From the NCBI GenBank assembly GCA_902612575.1, contig CACMDZ010000005.1:1-58997 (forward strand): a DNA stretch of 58,997 nucleotides, given 5' to 3'. Of the stretch, positions 25,469-32,847 are shown piece by piece (position 1 is the first letter of the stretch; every line of letters starts with the position of its first letter). The DNA is from an uncultured Pelagibacteraceae bacterium (lineage in GTDB: Bacteria; Pseudomonadota; Alphaproteobacteria; Pelagibacterales; Pelagibacteraceae). The position numbers and the translations under genes were made by a program. The notes under the pieces were generated by a model. The model was not told where the DNA came from. It did not search any database and saw nothing but the letters and a program-made list of their open reading frames with translations.

Positions 25469-25996
25469 ATGGATTTAAAAGATTATATTCGTTCAATTAA
25501 GGATTATCCCAAAAAAGGTATTTTATTTAGGGATATTACTACTTTGATTAAAGATGAGCGTGCTTTTGAAGATACAATTAATCAAATTATAGAGAGAACT
25601 AAAAAGTTTAAAGTAGATAAAATTGCAGCAATTGAGTCTCGTGGCTTCGTATTTGCCTCTGCTGTTTCATATATATTAAAAAAACCATTTATAATGTTAA
25701 GAAAAAAAAATAAACTACCTGCTGATGTGCATTCTGTTGATTTTGAGCTTGAATATGGAACTGCAACAATAGAGGTTCACAAAGACTCTATTTCTGAAAA
25801 TGAGTCAGTATTAATAATTGATGACTTAATTGCTACCGGAGGTACAGCAGAAGCGGCGGCGAAGCTTGTTGAAATTTCAAAGGGCAAAGTTGCAGCCTTT
25901 ATATTTGTTATTAATCTTTTTGATTTAGGAGGTTGTGATAATCTTATAAATAAAGGATACAAAGTTGAAAATTTGATGGAGTTCCCAGGTCATTAA
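25469..25996 (+). CDS. apt: adenine phosphoribosyltransferase
   Basis: The 175-residue protein is full-length Apt, which makes AMP from adenine and PRPP. It shows DYPKKGILFRDITTLIKD (about 11-28), IAAIESRGFVFASAV, and the PRPP-binding motif VLIIDDLIATGGTAEAA near 112-128. The gene diverges from mtnP, which produces its substrate. It ends 17 bases before the convergent tRNA-Met gene. Confidence 0.96.
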   Translation: MDLKDYIRSIKDYPKKGILFRDITTLIKDERAFEDTINQIIERTKKFKVDKIAAIESRGFVFASAVSYILKKPFIMLRKKNKLPADVHSVDFELEYGTATIEVHKDSISENESVLIIDDLIATGGTAEAAAKLVEISKGKVAAFIFVINLFDLGGCDNLINKGYKVENLMEFPGH

Positions 25997-26013
25997 TTCA
26001 AAAAGGACTTTAA

Positions 26014-26090
26014 TGGTAGCGGGAAGTGGGATCGAACCACTGACCTCGGGCTTATGAGTCCCGCGCTCTAACCAACTGAGCTACCCCGCC
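26014..26090 (-). tRNA. tRNA-Met (anticodon CAT, elongator-like)
   Basis: A full 77-base cloverleaf with encoded CCA. The acceptor stem GGCGGGG pairs with TCCCGCT (terminal G-U pairs), the D arm is GCTC/GAGC, the anticodon CAT is at 26054-26056 in loop CTCATAA, and the T arm is AGTGG-TTCGATC-CCACT. The opening resembles elongator tRNA-Met of Alphaproteobacteria. The last anticodon-stem pair is an A31-G39 mismatch. CAT could also be a tRNA-Ile modified by TilS, but overall pattern favours Met. Confidence 0.95.
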
Positions 26091-26146
26091 AAAATTGTTG
26101 TGAGTTATAATAGAAATTTTCAATAAGGCAATCAACTATTAAAATA

Positions 26147-26833
26147 CTAAGTTTTTTTTACACCAGTTGGATGTGGTTTGCCATTAATAACCAGTTTTGG
26201 ATCTATGCTTACATCAATTAATTCTGGTCGATTTTCTAAATAAGATTTAACATTGTCAATTAACATTATATCTTCAAGAAATTTTTCTAATCTAGGAAAT
26301 TTTTTTATAATAGTTGGATCCAATAATTTAGACAGATCTAAATGATGAAATGTTACAAAATCACATGCCCTTGGCTCATCAAAAATAAAAAAATTTTTGT
26401 TGCTCTCCTTCAAGGCTTTTTCAAGATCTTCAAATCTCGATAATAAAAATGGCATCATATCATTTTTTTTTTTAATAAACTTTTCTCCTGTTGCAAAATT
26501 TACTGTTGGGTTAAGTGGCATGAAAAGCTCTTGAGAGCTTTGCATAATAGCATTTGCTTTAGCATTTAATATTGGATCAGTTATATTAATTCCTGCTAAA
26601 TTTTCTATAAATGTCATTATTGCCATGCTTTGACAAATCTCATGTTTCTTATCTACAATTAACATGGGTAATTGTTTAAAGGGAATATTAGGTTTTATTT
26701 CTGACCATTCCTTATCATAATAATCCCATGACATGACATCATCATATTCAATCTCAGTATAATGAAATAATAAACGGGGAGCTTCTGCTAGTGCTCTCAT
26801 TTTGAAATATATTAATTCCAATTTATGTTTCAT
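26147..26833 (-). CDS. glutathione S-transferase family protein
   Basis: The 228-residue protein has an N-terminal thioredoxin-fold domain (1-82) and an all-helical C-terminal domain (about 90-215). The start LELIYFKMRALAEAPRLLFH resembles sigma/alpha-type GSTs with a Tyr near residue 9. The cis-proline is Pro56 (KQLPMLI) and the gamma-glutamyl-binding pair is Gln68-Ser69 (ICQSMAI). It may conjugate or reduce small molecules with glutathione. It starts eight bases after the small membrane gene upstream. Confidence 0.85.
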   Translation of the reverse strand: MKHKLELIYFKMRALAEAPRLLFHYTEIEYDDVMSWDYYDKEWSEIKPNIPFKQLPMLIVDKKHEICQSMAIMTFIENLAGINITDPILNAKANAIMQSSQELFMPLNPTVNFATGEKFIKKKNDMMPFLLSRFEDLEKALKESNKNFFIFDEPRACDFVTFHHLDLSKLLDPTIIKKFPRLEKFLEDIMLIDNVKSYLENRPELIDVSIDPKLVINGKPHPTGVKKT

Positions 26834-26841
26834 ATCAATTT

Positions 26842-27024
26842 TTATGAAGCTATAAATTTTATTAGATAATAGAGAATGCCAGTTATTATTGTTGCATAAA
26901 TGAAACCAATAATAAATAATTTTAAGATAATTTTATTGTCGTCATATTTTGATTTTAAATAAACATAAATAATCGTATATATTCCTACGATTGCAATACT
27001 TAGTAGAATATCAGTTGGATTCAT
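26842..27024 (-). CDS. small two-helix membrane protein
   Basis: A 60-residue protein with hydrophobic segments at about 5-22 and 35-57 and a short charged loop (KSKYDDNK). It overlaps the gene upstream by four bases (ATGA) and lies eight bases ahead of the GST gene, so the three are likely cotranscribed. No known family. Confidence 0.55.
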   Translation of the reverse strand: MNPTDILLSIAIVGIYTIIYVYLKSKYDDNKIILKLFIIGFIYATIITGILYYLIKFIAS

Positions 27025-27479
27025 TGAATTTCATCAAAAAATAATTTTTTTTGTTTATATGTAAAAGGATACTCTTTTCCGATTGGTTGAAATTTTGTTT
27101 TAATAACCATAAGATTTTCTTTTCCAATTTTTATTTTCCAGGTAAGTTTTACATCACCATTAAATAGTCTCAATGCTCCTAATTTTGAGAATCTCCATCC
27201 ATCTTCAGATATGACGTTGCCATCTTTATATCTTTTGTAACTTTCACTATCAAAAATGTAGGTTACTTCTCCGTCAGTTCTTTCATCATTGAGAGTAATT
27301 GCATAGTTATTTAAAAATTCAGCTGTTTGACTTTTATTTAATCCTCTTTTTGAAACAGATTTTAAAAAATCTGTAGTTTTATCTACAGCTTCATCTATTT
27401 TTGAATCGCTATATGAAAAATTCGAAAATAATAGAGCAATAAAAAGCACTAATATGCTTTTTGATAATTTATAAATCAT
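27021..27479 (-). CDS. secreted protein of unknown function
   Basis: The 152-residue protein has a signal peptide (about 1-24, hydrophobic SILVLFIALLFSNFSYS, cut before DSKIDE). The mature part is charged and predicted mixed alpha/beta with KLTWKIKIGKENLMVIKTKF in its second half. No family is recognised; periplasmic location is inferred. It begins a three-gene minus-strand unit, divergent from the TRAP operon. Confidence 0.6.
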   Translation of the reverse strand: MIYKLSKSILVLFIALLFSNFSYSDSKIDEAVDKTTDFLKSVSKRGLNKSQTAEFLNNYAITLNDERTDGEVTYIFDSESYKRYKDGNVISEDGWRFSKLGALRLFNGDVKLTWKIKIGKENLMVIKTKFQPIGKEYPFTYKQKKLFFDEIQ

Positions 27480-27530
27480 GATTTCTCCTAATATAACATT
27501 TAGACCTTATTATTCAAATTTATGTAGTTT

Positions 27531-27560
27531 TATTTTGATTGTTTTAATTAAATCAAAATA
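27531..27560. promoter_or_regulatory. 10-bp perfect inverted repeat upstream of the TRAP operon
   Basis: TATTTTGATT (27531-27540) and AATCAAAATA (27551-27560) are exact complements separated by ten bases, so arm centres are two helical turns apart. It lies 33 bases upstream of the dctP start and 52 bases upstream of the divergent secreted-protein gene. This spacing suits a dimeric regulator; a weak hairpin is the alternative. Confidence 0.4.
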
Positions 27561-27592
27561 ATAAGATTAATTAAAAAAAAGAGAGGAAAAAT

Positions 27593-28609
27593 ATGAATAA
27601 AATTAAAACTTTATCAAAAAGTTTAGTGAGCTTTTTCTTAGTTATTTCATTTGTAATTTCTTCAACTGCAGCTTTCGCAGAGATTGTTGGACGTTTATCT
27701 GTTCATTGGAGTCCTAAACATCACAGCGCAAAGCATGCGCAAATTTTCGCAGATGAAGTAAACAAAAGAGCTAATGGTAAGCTTAAAATTGAGGTATATC
27801 CATCGAAACAACTTTTTGGGATTAGAGAAGTTATGGGTGCTGTAACTTCTGGAGCTGTTGAATTAGGTGGAATTGTTGGTGTAGTAAGCTTTCCGCCAAT
27901 TAATAAGAACTTTAATGTAGCTTCATTTCCAGGATTATTTAATTCTTGGGAGCAACAAAGAGGATTTTTTCAAAATTCTCCTAAGGGAAAAGAAATTTGG
28001 GGAGAGTTAACTAAAAAAACTAATTCAACTTTAGTGATGTACAACCCCGTTGGACCAGTAATGTCAATTTCTAGTGCTAGAGAGTTGACTGGTATTGATG
28101 CAATGAAAGGTTTAAAAGCACGAAGATTGCTTAAGAGTGAGGAGCCTATGTGGGATGCGCTTGGTGCAAATCGTGTCTCTTTAAAGACTGGAGAGGTATA
28201 TAATGCTCTTCAATCTGGAATGATTGATACAATAAATAGTCCTCCTGGAAGTATTAAAGCATATAGTTGGTGGGAATTTTTAAAATACGCTCAAAAACCT
28301 TATCAATATTATGCTGATGCATATATAATGGCAAACTCTACTTGGTTTAATAGTTTACCAGCGGACTTACAAAAAATAATCATGGATGTTGGTAAAGAAG
28401 TTGGAACACTTTCAACAGACAGAATTATGGATCATGGTGAAACTGTTCTAAAGGAATTTCAAGACAGAGGTGGTGTTGTAACTACTCTTTCAGGAGATGA
28501 AAAAGCTAAATTTGATAAGTTAATGAAAGATAAAGTTATGCCTGCTATGGCGAAAATGATTGATGCTGACGCGTTAACAGCAGCTCAAGAATACGCTAAA
28601 AATAACTAA
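27593..28609 (+). CDS. dctP: TRAP transporter periplasmic solute-binding protein (DctP)
   Basis: The 338-residue binding protein has a signal peptide (about 1-29, ending AAFA) and the DctP fold. Motifs include HSAKHAQIFADEVNKRANGKL (about 38-58), VTSGAVELGGIVG and MKGLKARRLLKSEEPMWDALGAN, the last holding the arginine that pairs with the substrate carboxylate. The ATG is preceded by GAGAGGAAAA. The dctQ and dctM genes follow directly, unlike the split arrangement at 17808-21587. Only modest similarity to the first DctP is visible, so the ligands probably differ. Confidence 0.93.
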   Translation: MNKIKTLSKSLVSFFLVISFVISSTAAFAEIVGRLSVHWSPKHHSAKHAQIFADEVNKRANGKLKIEVYPSKQLFGIREVMGAVTSGAVELGGIVGVVSFPPINKNFNVASFPGLFNSWEQQRGFFQNSPKGKEIWGELTKKTNSTLVMYNPVGPVMSISSARELTGIDAMKGLKARRLLKSEEPMWDALGANRVSLKTGEVYNALQSGMIDTINSPPGSIKAYSWWEFLKYAQKPYQYYADAYIMANSTWFNSLPADLQKIIMDVGKEVGTLSTDRIMDHGETVLKEFQDRGGVVTTLSGDEKAKFDKLMKDKVMPAMAKMIDADALTAAQEYAKNN

Positions 28610-28632
28610 GGTTATTTGCTTAGACTTTAGAA

Positions 28633-29124
28633 ATGAAAGCATTGCGAGCAGTTAACAATTTTTTAGCTTCAGCTTCATTAACTCTCGCAATGTTGATAAT
28701 ATTTATTATGGTTGCTGCTTTATTTTTAAGCGCGACTACAAGATTCATAACAGGAACTGGATTTGCTTGGTTTATAGAATTACCACCTGTTTTAGTTAGC
28801 TGGTTAGTTTTTCCACTTTTGGGCCCATTATTAAAAAAAGGACAGCATATTAAAGTAGATTTTTTAACTCCATTATTATCAAAAAAAAATAAAGAATTTT
28901 TGTTTTTGATTGTAAATATGGTTGCATTCATATCAGCCTGTATTTTTTTTAAAGCAGGTATTGATGCAACAACAATGTATTTCAACTTAGGTCAAGTTAT
29001 GGAAATTGAAATTAGTATTCCAATATGGTGGATGTTTTTAGCTTTCCCTGTAGGTTTTTTAATATTAGCTCTTACTTCGTTAGAGTTATTATTTGATAAC
29101 GTAATTAATTTAATAAAAAATTAA
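28633..29124 (+). CDS. dctQ: TRAP transporter small permease (DctQ)
   Basis: The 163-residue, four-helix protein is typical of DctQ, with TTRFITGTGFAWFIELPPVLVSW-type loop at about residues 35-55 and later KKGQHIKVDFL. It starts 23 bases after the dctP stop and ends immediately before the dctM ATG. Confidence 0.9.
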   Translation: MKALRAVNNFLASASLTLAMLIIFIMVAALFLSATTRFITGTGFAWFIELPPVLVSWLVFPLLGPLLKKGQHIKVDFLTPLLSKKNKEFLFLIVNMVAFISACIFFKAGIDATTMYFNLGQVMEIEISIPIWWMFLAFPVGFLILALTSLELLFDNVINLIKN

Positions 29125-30390
29125 ATGTTTGCGTTAGCATCAATTTTATCACTATTAACATTAGTTATTTCAGTTCCAATTTTTTTAGTTTTTGGTTTAG
29201 GCAGTTCTATCGCTGCTATTGGTGGCCTAAATTTACCTTGGTCAGTTTTAATTCAAGTCTCTTTTGGAGCTCTGACCAAACATGTTCTTATCGCTGTACC
29301 TTTATTTATATTTAGTGGAATGGCAATGCTAAAAGGAGGAGCAGCCTTAAGGCTTGTAAAATTTGCAACTACATTAGTTGGGCATTGGCCAGGTGGGCTT
29401 GGTGTTGCAATGGTTATTGCCATGGGTTTCTTTGCAGCATTTTGTGGATCTATATTAGCTGCAATTACAGCTGTTGGAACAATTATGATGCCTAAAATGA
29501 TAGAGCAAGGCTATCCGACCCCATTTGTAGTCGTGCTAGCAGCATCTGCAGCATTACTTGAAGCTTTAATCCCTCCTTCAAATGCTGCTATTTTATTTAG
29601 TGCTCTTACATATGTACCAGTTTCTAAAACATTTGCAGCTGGAGTAATTCCTGGAATTATACTTCTTGTTTTAATGGTTTTGTTAGTTTTGTTTAAATGC
29701 AGACACATAAGAGCAGATAAAAAAGCTACTTTTAAGGAAAGATTTAGTTCATTTATTGCTGCACTTCCTGCCTTGATTACACCAGTAATAATTTTGGGCG
29801 GAATATACGCTGGTTTTTTAACCCCATCAGAGTCTGCAGCTATAGCGGGTGTTTATGCGGTAGCGATAGGTTTTTTAATTTACAGAGAATTAACTTTTTC
29901 ATCTTTATTGAGTTGCTTGAAAGACACCGCTATTATTACTGCAGTAATATTTTCTATTATTGCAACAGCTACCTTTTTAAGTGTTGTGCTTACTTATACT
30001 CAAGCACCACAAAAAATCATAACCTATTTTACAGATATGGGGGTAAGTGTAAATTTATTCTGGATTATGTTAGGGACAATATGTTTAATCTTAGGAACAT
30101 TTATTGAGATAGTACCAGTATTTTATTTAACTGTTCCAATTTTTGCAGCGTTAACTTTATCATTTGATCAAAGCTTACTTCATTTATATGTTGTTTTTGT
30201 AGCTTTTGCTGGAATAGGAATGATTACGCCGCCAGTTTGTGTTGGGATATACACTGCTGCTGGTGTTATAAAAGAAAATCCTGCTAATGCATTTAAAGAA
30301 GTTCCATTATTTACAATAGTTGGAATAATTTATGGGATTTTAATGATTTTATTTCCAAAATTTTCGACTTGGTTACCTAGTCTTCTTTAA
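29125..30390 (+). CDS. dctM: TRAP transporter large permease (DctM)
   Basis: The 421-residue protein has about 12 membrane segments. Seen are FFAAFCGSILAAITAVGTIM (around 111-130), LLEALIPPSNAAILFSALTY and ILGTFIEIVPVFYLTVPIF, the family's two structurally repeated substrate loops. It forms the sodium-driven channel with the preceding DctQ. The start codon directly abuts the dctQ stop. It ends one base before a convergent small gene. Confidence 0.94.
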   Translation: MFALASILSLLTLVISVPIFLVFGLGSSIAAIGGLNLPWSVLIQVSFGALTKHVLIAVPLFIFSGMAMLKGGAALRLVKFATTLVGHWPGGLGVAMVIAMGFFAAFCGSILAAITAVGTIMMPKMIEQGYPTPFVVVLAASAALLEALIPPSNAAILFSALTYVPVSKTFAAGVIPGIILLVLMVLLVLFKCRHIRADKKATFKERFSSFIAALPALITPVIILGGIYAGFLTPSESAAIAGVYAVAIGFLIYRELTFSSLLSCLKDTAIITAVIFSIIATATFLSVVLTYTQAPQKIITYFTDMGVSVNLFWIMLGTICLILGTFIEIVPVFYLTVPIFAALTLSFDQSLLHLYVVFVAFAGIGMITPPVCVGIYTAAGVIKENPANAFKEVPLFTIVGIIYGILMILFPKFSTWLPSLL

Positions 30391-30591
30391 TTAATCTAAC
30401 TTTCCTCTAATTTCTTCTTCACAGATATTTCTAGCCTCTTGAGGTGTGATTTCTTTGGTAATTTTACTTTTTGCAAGCACGCATGCTGAAATTGATTTTT
30501 TTAAACTAAATTCCTCATACTTTCCAACACTGTAATAAAGAAAAATTACTGCTATAGCTAAAAACAACAGTAATTTATAATTTTTATACAT
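30391..30591 (-). CDS. small single-helix protein, unknown function
   Basis: A 66-residue protein with an N-terminal hydrophobic helix (about 6-21) and a charged tail that contains two cysteines (ISACVLAKS and ARNICEEE), so it may be membrane-anchored with the tail outside. No family is recognised. Its ATG sits eight bases after a TATAAT box that mirrors the one for the divergent SGNH gene, so its mRNA may have almost no leader. Confidence 0.55.
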   Translation of the reverse strand: MYKNYKLLLFLAIAVIFLYYSVGKYEEFSLKKSISACVLAKSKITKEITPQEARNICEEEIRGKLD

Positions 30592-30593
30592 TG

Positions 30594-30639
30594 ATAAGAT
30601 TATATATTCATTTAATAAAATAAGAAAATATAATCTTAT
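30594..30639. promoter_or_regulatory. mirror-image divergent promoters in a 12-bp inverted repeat
   Basis: ATAAGATTATAT (30594-30605) and ATATAATCTTAT (30628-30639) are exact complements with a 22-base spacer. Each arm holds a perfect TATAAT box pointing outward: 30629-30634 toward the SGNH gene (ATG at 30642) and the complement of 30599-30604 toward the small minus gene (ATG ending at 30591). In both cases the start codon begins seven bases after the hexamer, near the expected transcript start, so both mRNAs may be leaderless. Confidence 0.55.
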
Positions 30640-30641
30640 GA

Positions 30642-31733
30642 ATGAAATTTCTTAAATTATTTATACCAATTATTTTATTAGTATTTGTTTTTGATCTATT
30701 AATTAATTTAATGTTACCTAATAGTATTAAAAAAAAAATTGGGACATCTAGAAATTATTCACTTAAGTCTGTTGAATTCCATCATTTAATAGCCCCAAAT
30801 ATAAATGTAAATGAGTTTTGGGGTGAGAGAAAATATAAAGTAAAAACAAATGAATTATCTATGAGAATTGGTAAAGATAAAAATTTAGAAGTAGATAGAA
30901 GCAAGGATTATGTTGGTTTTATTGGTGACTCATTTGTGTTTGGATCTGGAATTAACTACGATGACCATTTTATATCAAATTTAAGCAATAATTTTTCAAA
31001 TTCTCTTAACTTGGGTTACGTAAGTTATTCTCCATCAATCTATTTTAAAAGACTAAAGCATATTTTGGAAAATGAAAGATTAAAATTTAAAACAATTTTT
31101 TTATTTATTGATCACTCTGATATTCAAGATGAAGGTTTGTTTTATAGAGAAGATTTAAATGGTAACATTGTTAGAAAATGGCTTAGTGATAGTGACGTAA
31201 AAGCAAAAAATAGAAAATACAAAGTAAAAAATTATTTAAAACAAAACTCTTTTATTTTTAAGTTATATGAAAATATTACAGCTCCTACTATGTCAGAAAA
31301 TTCAGAAAAATGCCTAAGCAAATTTAAAAACATAGATTATAAAAAATATATAGACTCAGAAAGGTTTGGATATAGTCTTAACAAAAATTTAAAAAATCAA
31401 GATTGGATTAAAAAAGGGTTAATTAAAACAACAAATTATTTAGATAAAATAAAGAGATTATCTGAAAAATATAATTTTAAACTTATAATTGTTTATTATC
31501 CCTCTGCTATTGAAGTTATTGATAATATAGAATTAAAAAATAGTAGTCACTATAATTTTTTAGCGGAATGGTCATTAGCTAATAAAATACAATTAATCAA
31601 TACAAATTATGATTTTATAAGAAAAAAAAATATCAATGATTATTTAAATAATTTTATTCACTGCGATGTTCATTGGAATAAAAAAGGTCATAAAATTATA
31701 AGTAATAATATTAATAAATTTATTAATGATTAA
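30642..31733 (+). CDS. SGNH-hydrolase-like protein, first of a tandem pair
   Basis: The 363-residue protein has one N-terminal membrane anchor (about 4-24) and an SGNH/GDSL-like domain. Block I is GDSF at 95-98 with Ser97 as nucleophile; the C-terminal block is DVHWN with Asp342 and His344. It resembles AlgJ/AlgX and O-acyl-hydrolase-like proteins that add or remove acyl groups on sugars at the periplasmic face. A conserved FHHLIAPN block near residues 46-53 occurs also in the next gene. The ATG at 30642 is used because one at 30638 runs into a stop after five codons. It overlaps the next gene by eight bases. Confidence 0.8.
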   Translation: MKFLKLFIPIILLVFVFDLLINLMLPNSIKKKIGTSRNYSLKSVEFHHLIAPNINVNEFWGERKYKVKTNELSMRIGKDKNLEVDRSKDYVGFIGDSFVFGSGINYDDHFISNLSNNFSNSLNLGYVSYSPSIYFKRLKHILENERLKFKTIFLFIDHSDIQDEGLFYREDLNGNIVRKWLSDSDVKAKNRKYKVKNYLKQNSFIFKLYENITAPTMSENSEKCLSKFKNIDYKKYIDSERFGYSLNKNLKNQDWIKKGLIKTTNYLDKIKRLSEKYNFKLIIVYYPSAIEVIDNIELKNSSHYNFLAEWSLANKIQLINTNYDFIRKKNINDYLNNFIHCDVHWNKKGHKIISNNINKFIND

Positions 31734-32847
31734 ATTTAAAATAATTTTTTTTGTTTTAATAATTGATTTAGTTTTATCAAATTTAATTTTTAAAAACACA
31801 ATTTATTGGTCAAATATAAATTGGGAAAAAAAATGGTGGAGAGTGCCATCAAATGATTATCATCATGCAATCCTTCCTAACATTGATCAGATTGAAAAAT
31901 GGGGTGGAAAAATTGAAAAACGAGTTATTACTAATTCTATTGGTTTTTTTGATAAAGTGAATAGAGAAGTTAAGAAATCTAACGAAACCAAAAAAAGAAT
32001 ATTATTAATTGGCGACTCATTTATTGAAGGGTCTGGACTTCCATATGAAAAGACTTTTGCAGGATTATTAGATTCACATTTAGGACCCAAATATGAAATT
32101 CTTAATTCAGCCCTAGGCTCTTATTCACCAAGTATTTATTACAAAAAAACAAAATTTTACATTGATAAAGGTTTTAAATTCGACCAAGCATTAGTATTCC
32201 TTGATGTGTCAGATATTTTTGATGAACTTTTTATTAAATTTGATTCTAGTGGAGATATTTTAACATTTGAAGAAACTAAAAAACAAAATTTTGCAAAAAA
32301 AGCTTTTTACTCAACTGGAAGAATTTTAAGGGACAATACAATAATTTTTAGAATATTAAATATTCTTTCTGATAAAACAGAAATATCAAAAAATTATATT
32401 AAATTAAAAATAAAAGCATCTAAAGAGTATGATAAAAAGTTTCTTAACACAAAAAGAGATGATGTAATGTTTTATAGAATGACTCACATAGATAGGGGGT
32501 ATTGGACTTTCAATGAAAAGAAATTTCAAGAAGTGCAAAATGGATTAAAACAATCCAATGAATATCTTTTAAAACTATTTGATTTATTTAAAGAAAATAA
32601 TATTAAATCAACTCTAATAATTTACCCATGGCCAACCCAAATTTTTTATGGAGATAATTTTCATCAAAAACATTGGCATAATTTTTCAAATGAAAATAAT
32701 ATAAATTTTCTAAGTCTTTATGACAAATTTAGTGCTGAAAATAAAAAAAAATTTATTTTAGATAATTTTATTTATGGGGATATCCATTGGAATAAAAAAG
32801 GTACAACTCTTGTTTTTGAGGAGGTCGTAAAAAATATAGGCTTTTAA
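31726..32847 (+). CDS. SGNH-hydrolase-like protein, second of a tandem pair
   Basis: This 373-residue protein is a paralogue of its neighbour. Shared features are the N-terminal hydrophobic anchor (5-23), the YHHAILPNI block (45-53), GDSF at 96-99 with Ser98, NSALGSYSPSIYYKK near 127-141 and GDIHWNKKG with Asp352 and His354. The two probably arose by tandem duplication, then diverged strongly. Function is likely esterase or acyltransferase on a surface or secreted carbohydrate. It overlaps the convergent carbamoyltransferase by four bases, with no terminator visible. Confidence 0.8.
   Translation: MIKFKIIFFVLIIDLVLSNLIFKNTIYWSNINWEKKWWRVPSNDYHHAILPNIDQIEKWGGKIEKRVITNSIGFFDKVNREVKKSNETKKRILLIGDSFIEGSGLPYEKTFAGLLDSHLGPKYEILNSALGSYSPSIYYKKTKFYIDKGFKFDQALVFLDVSDIFDELFIKFDSSGDILTFEETKKQNFAKKAFYSTGRILRDNTIIFRILNILSDKTEISKNYIKLKIKASKEYDKKFLNTKRDDVMFYRMTHIDRGYWTFNEKKFQEVQNGLKQSNEYLLKLFDLFKENNIKSTLIIYPWPTQIFYGDNFHQKHWHNFSNENNINFLSLYDKFSAENKKKFILDNFIYGDIHWNKKGTTLVFEEVVKNIGF

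Noticed and set aside
28620..28985. 121-codon minus-strand open frame opposite dctQ
   Set aside because: Shadow of a TRAP gene that is supported by its operon partners; the translated sequence is Lys/Asn/Ile-rich without domain features.
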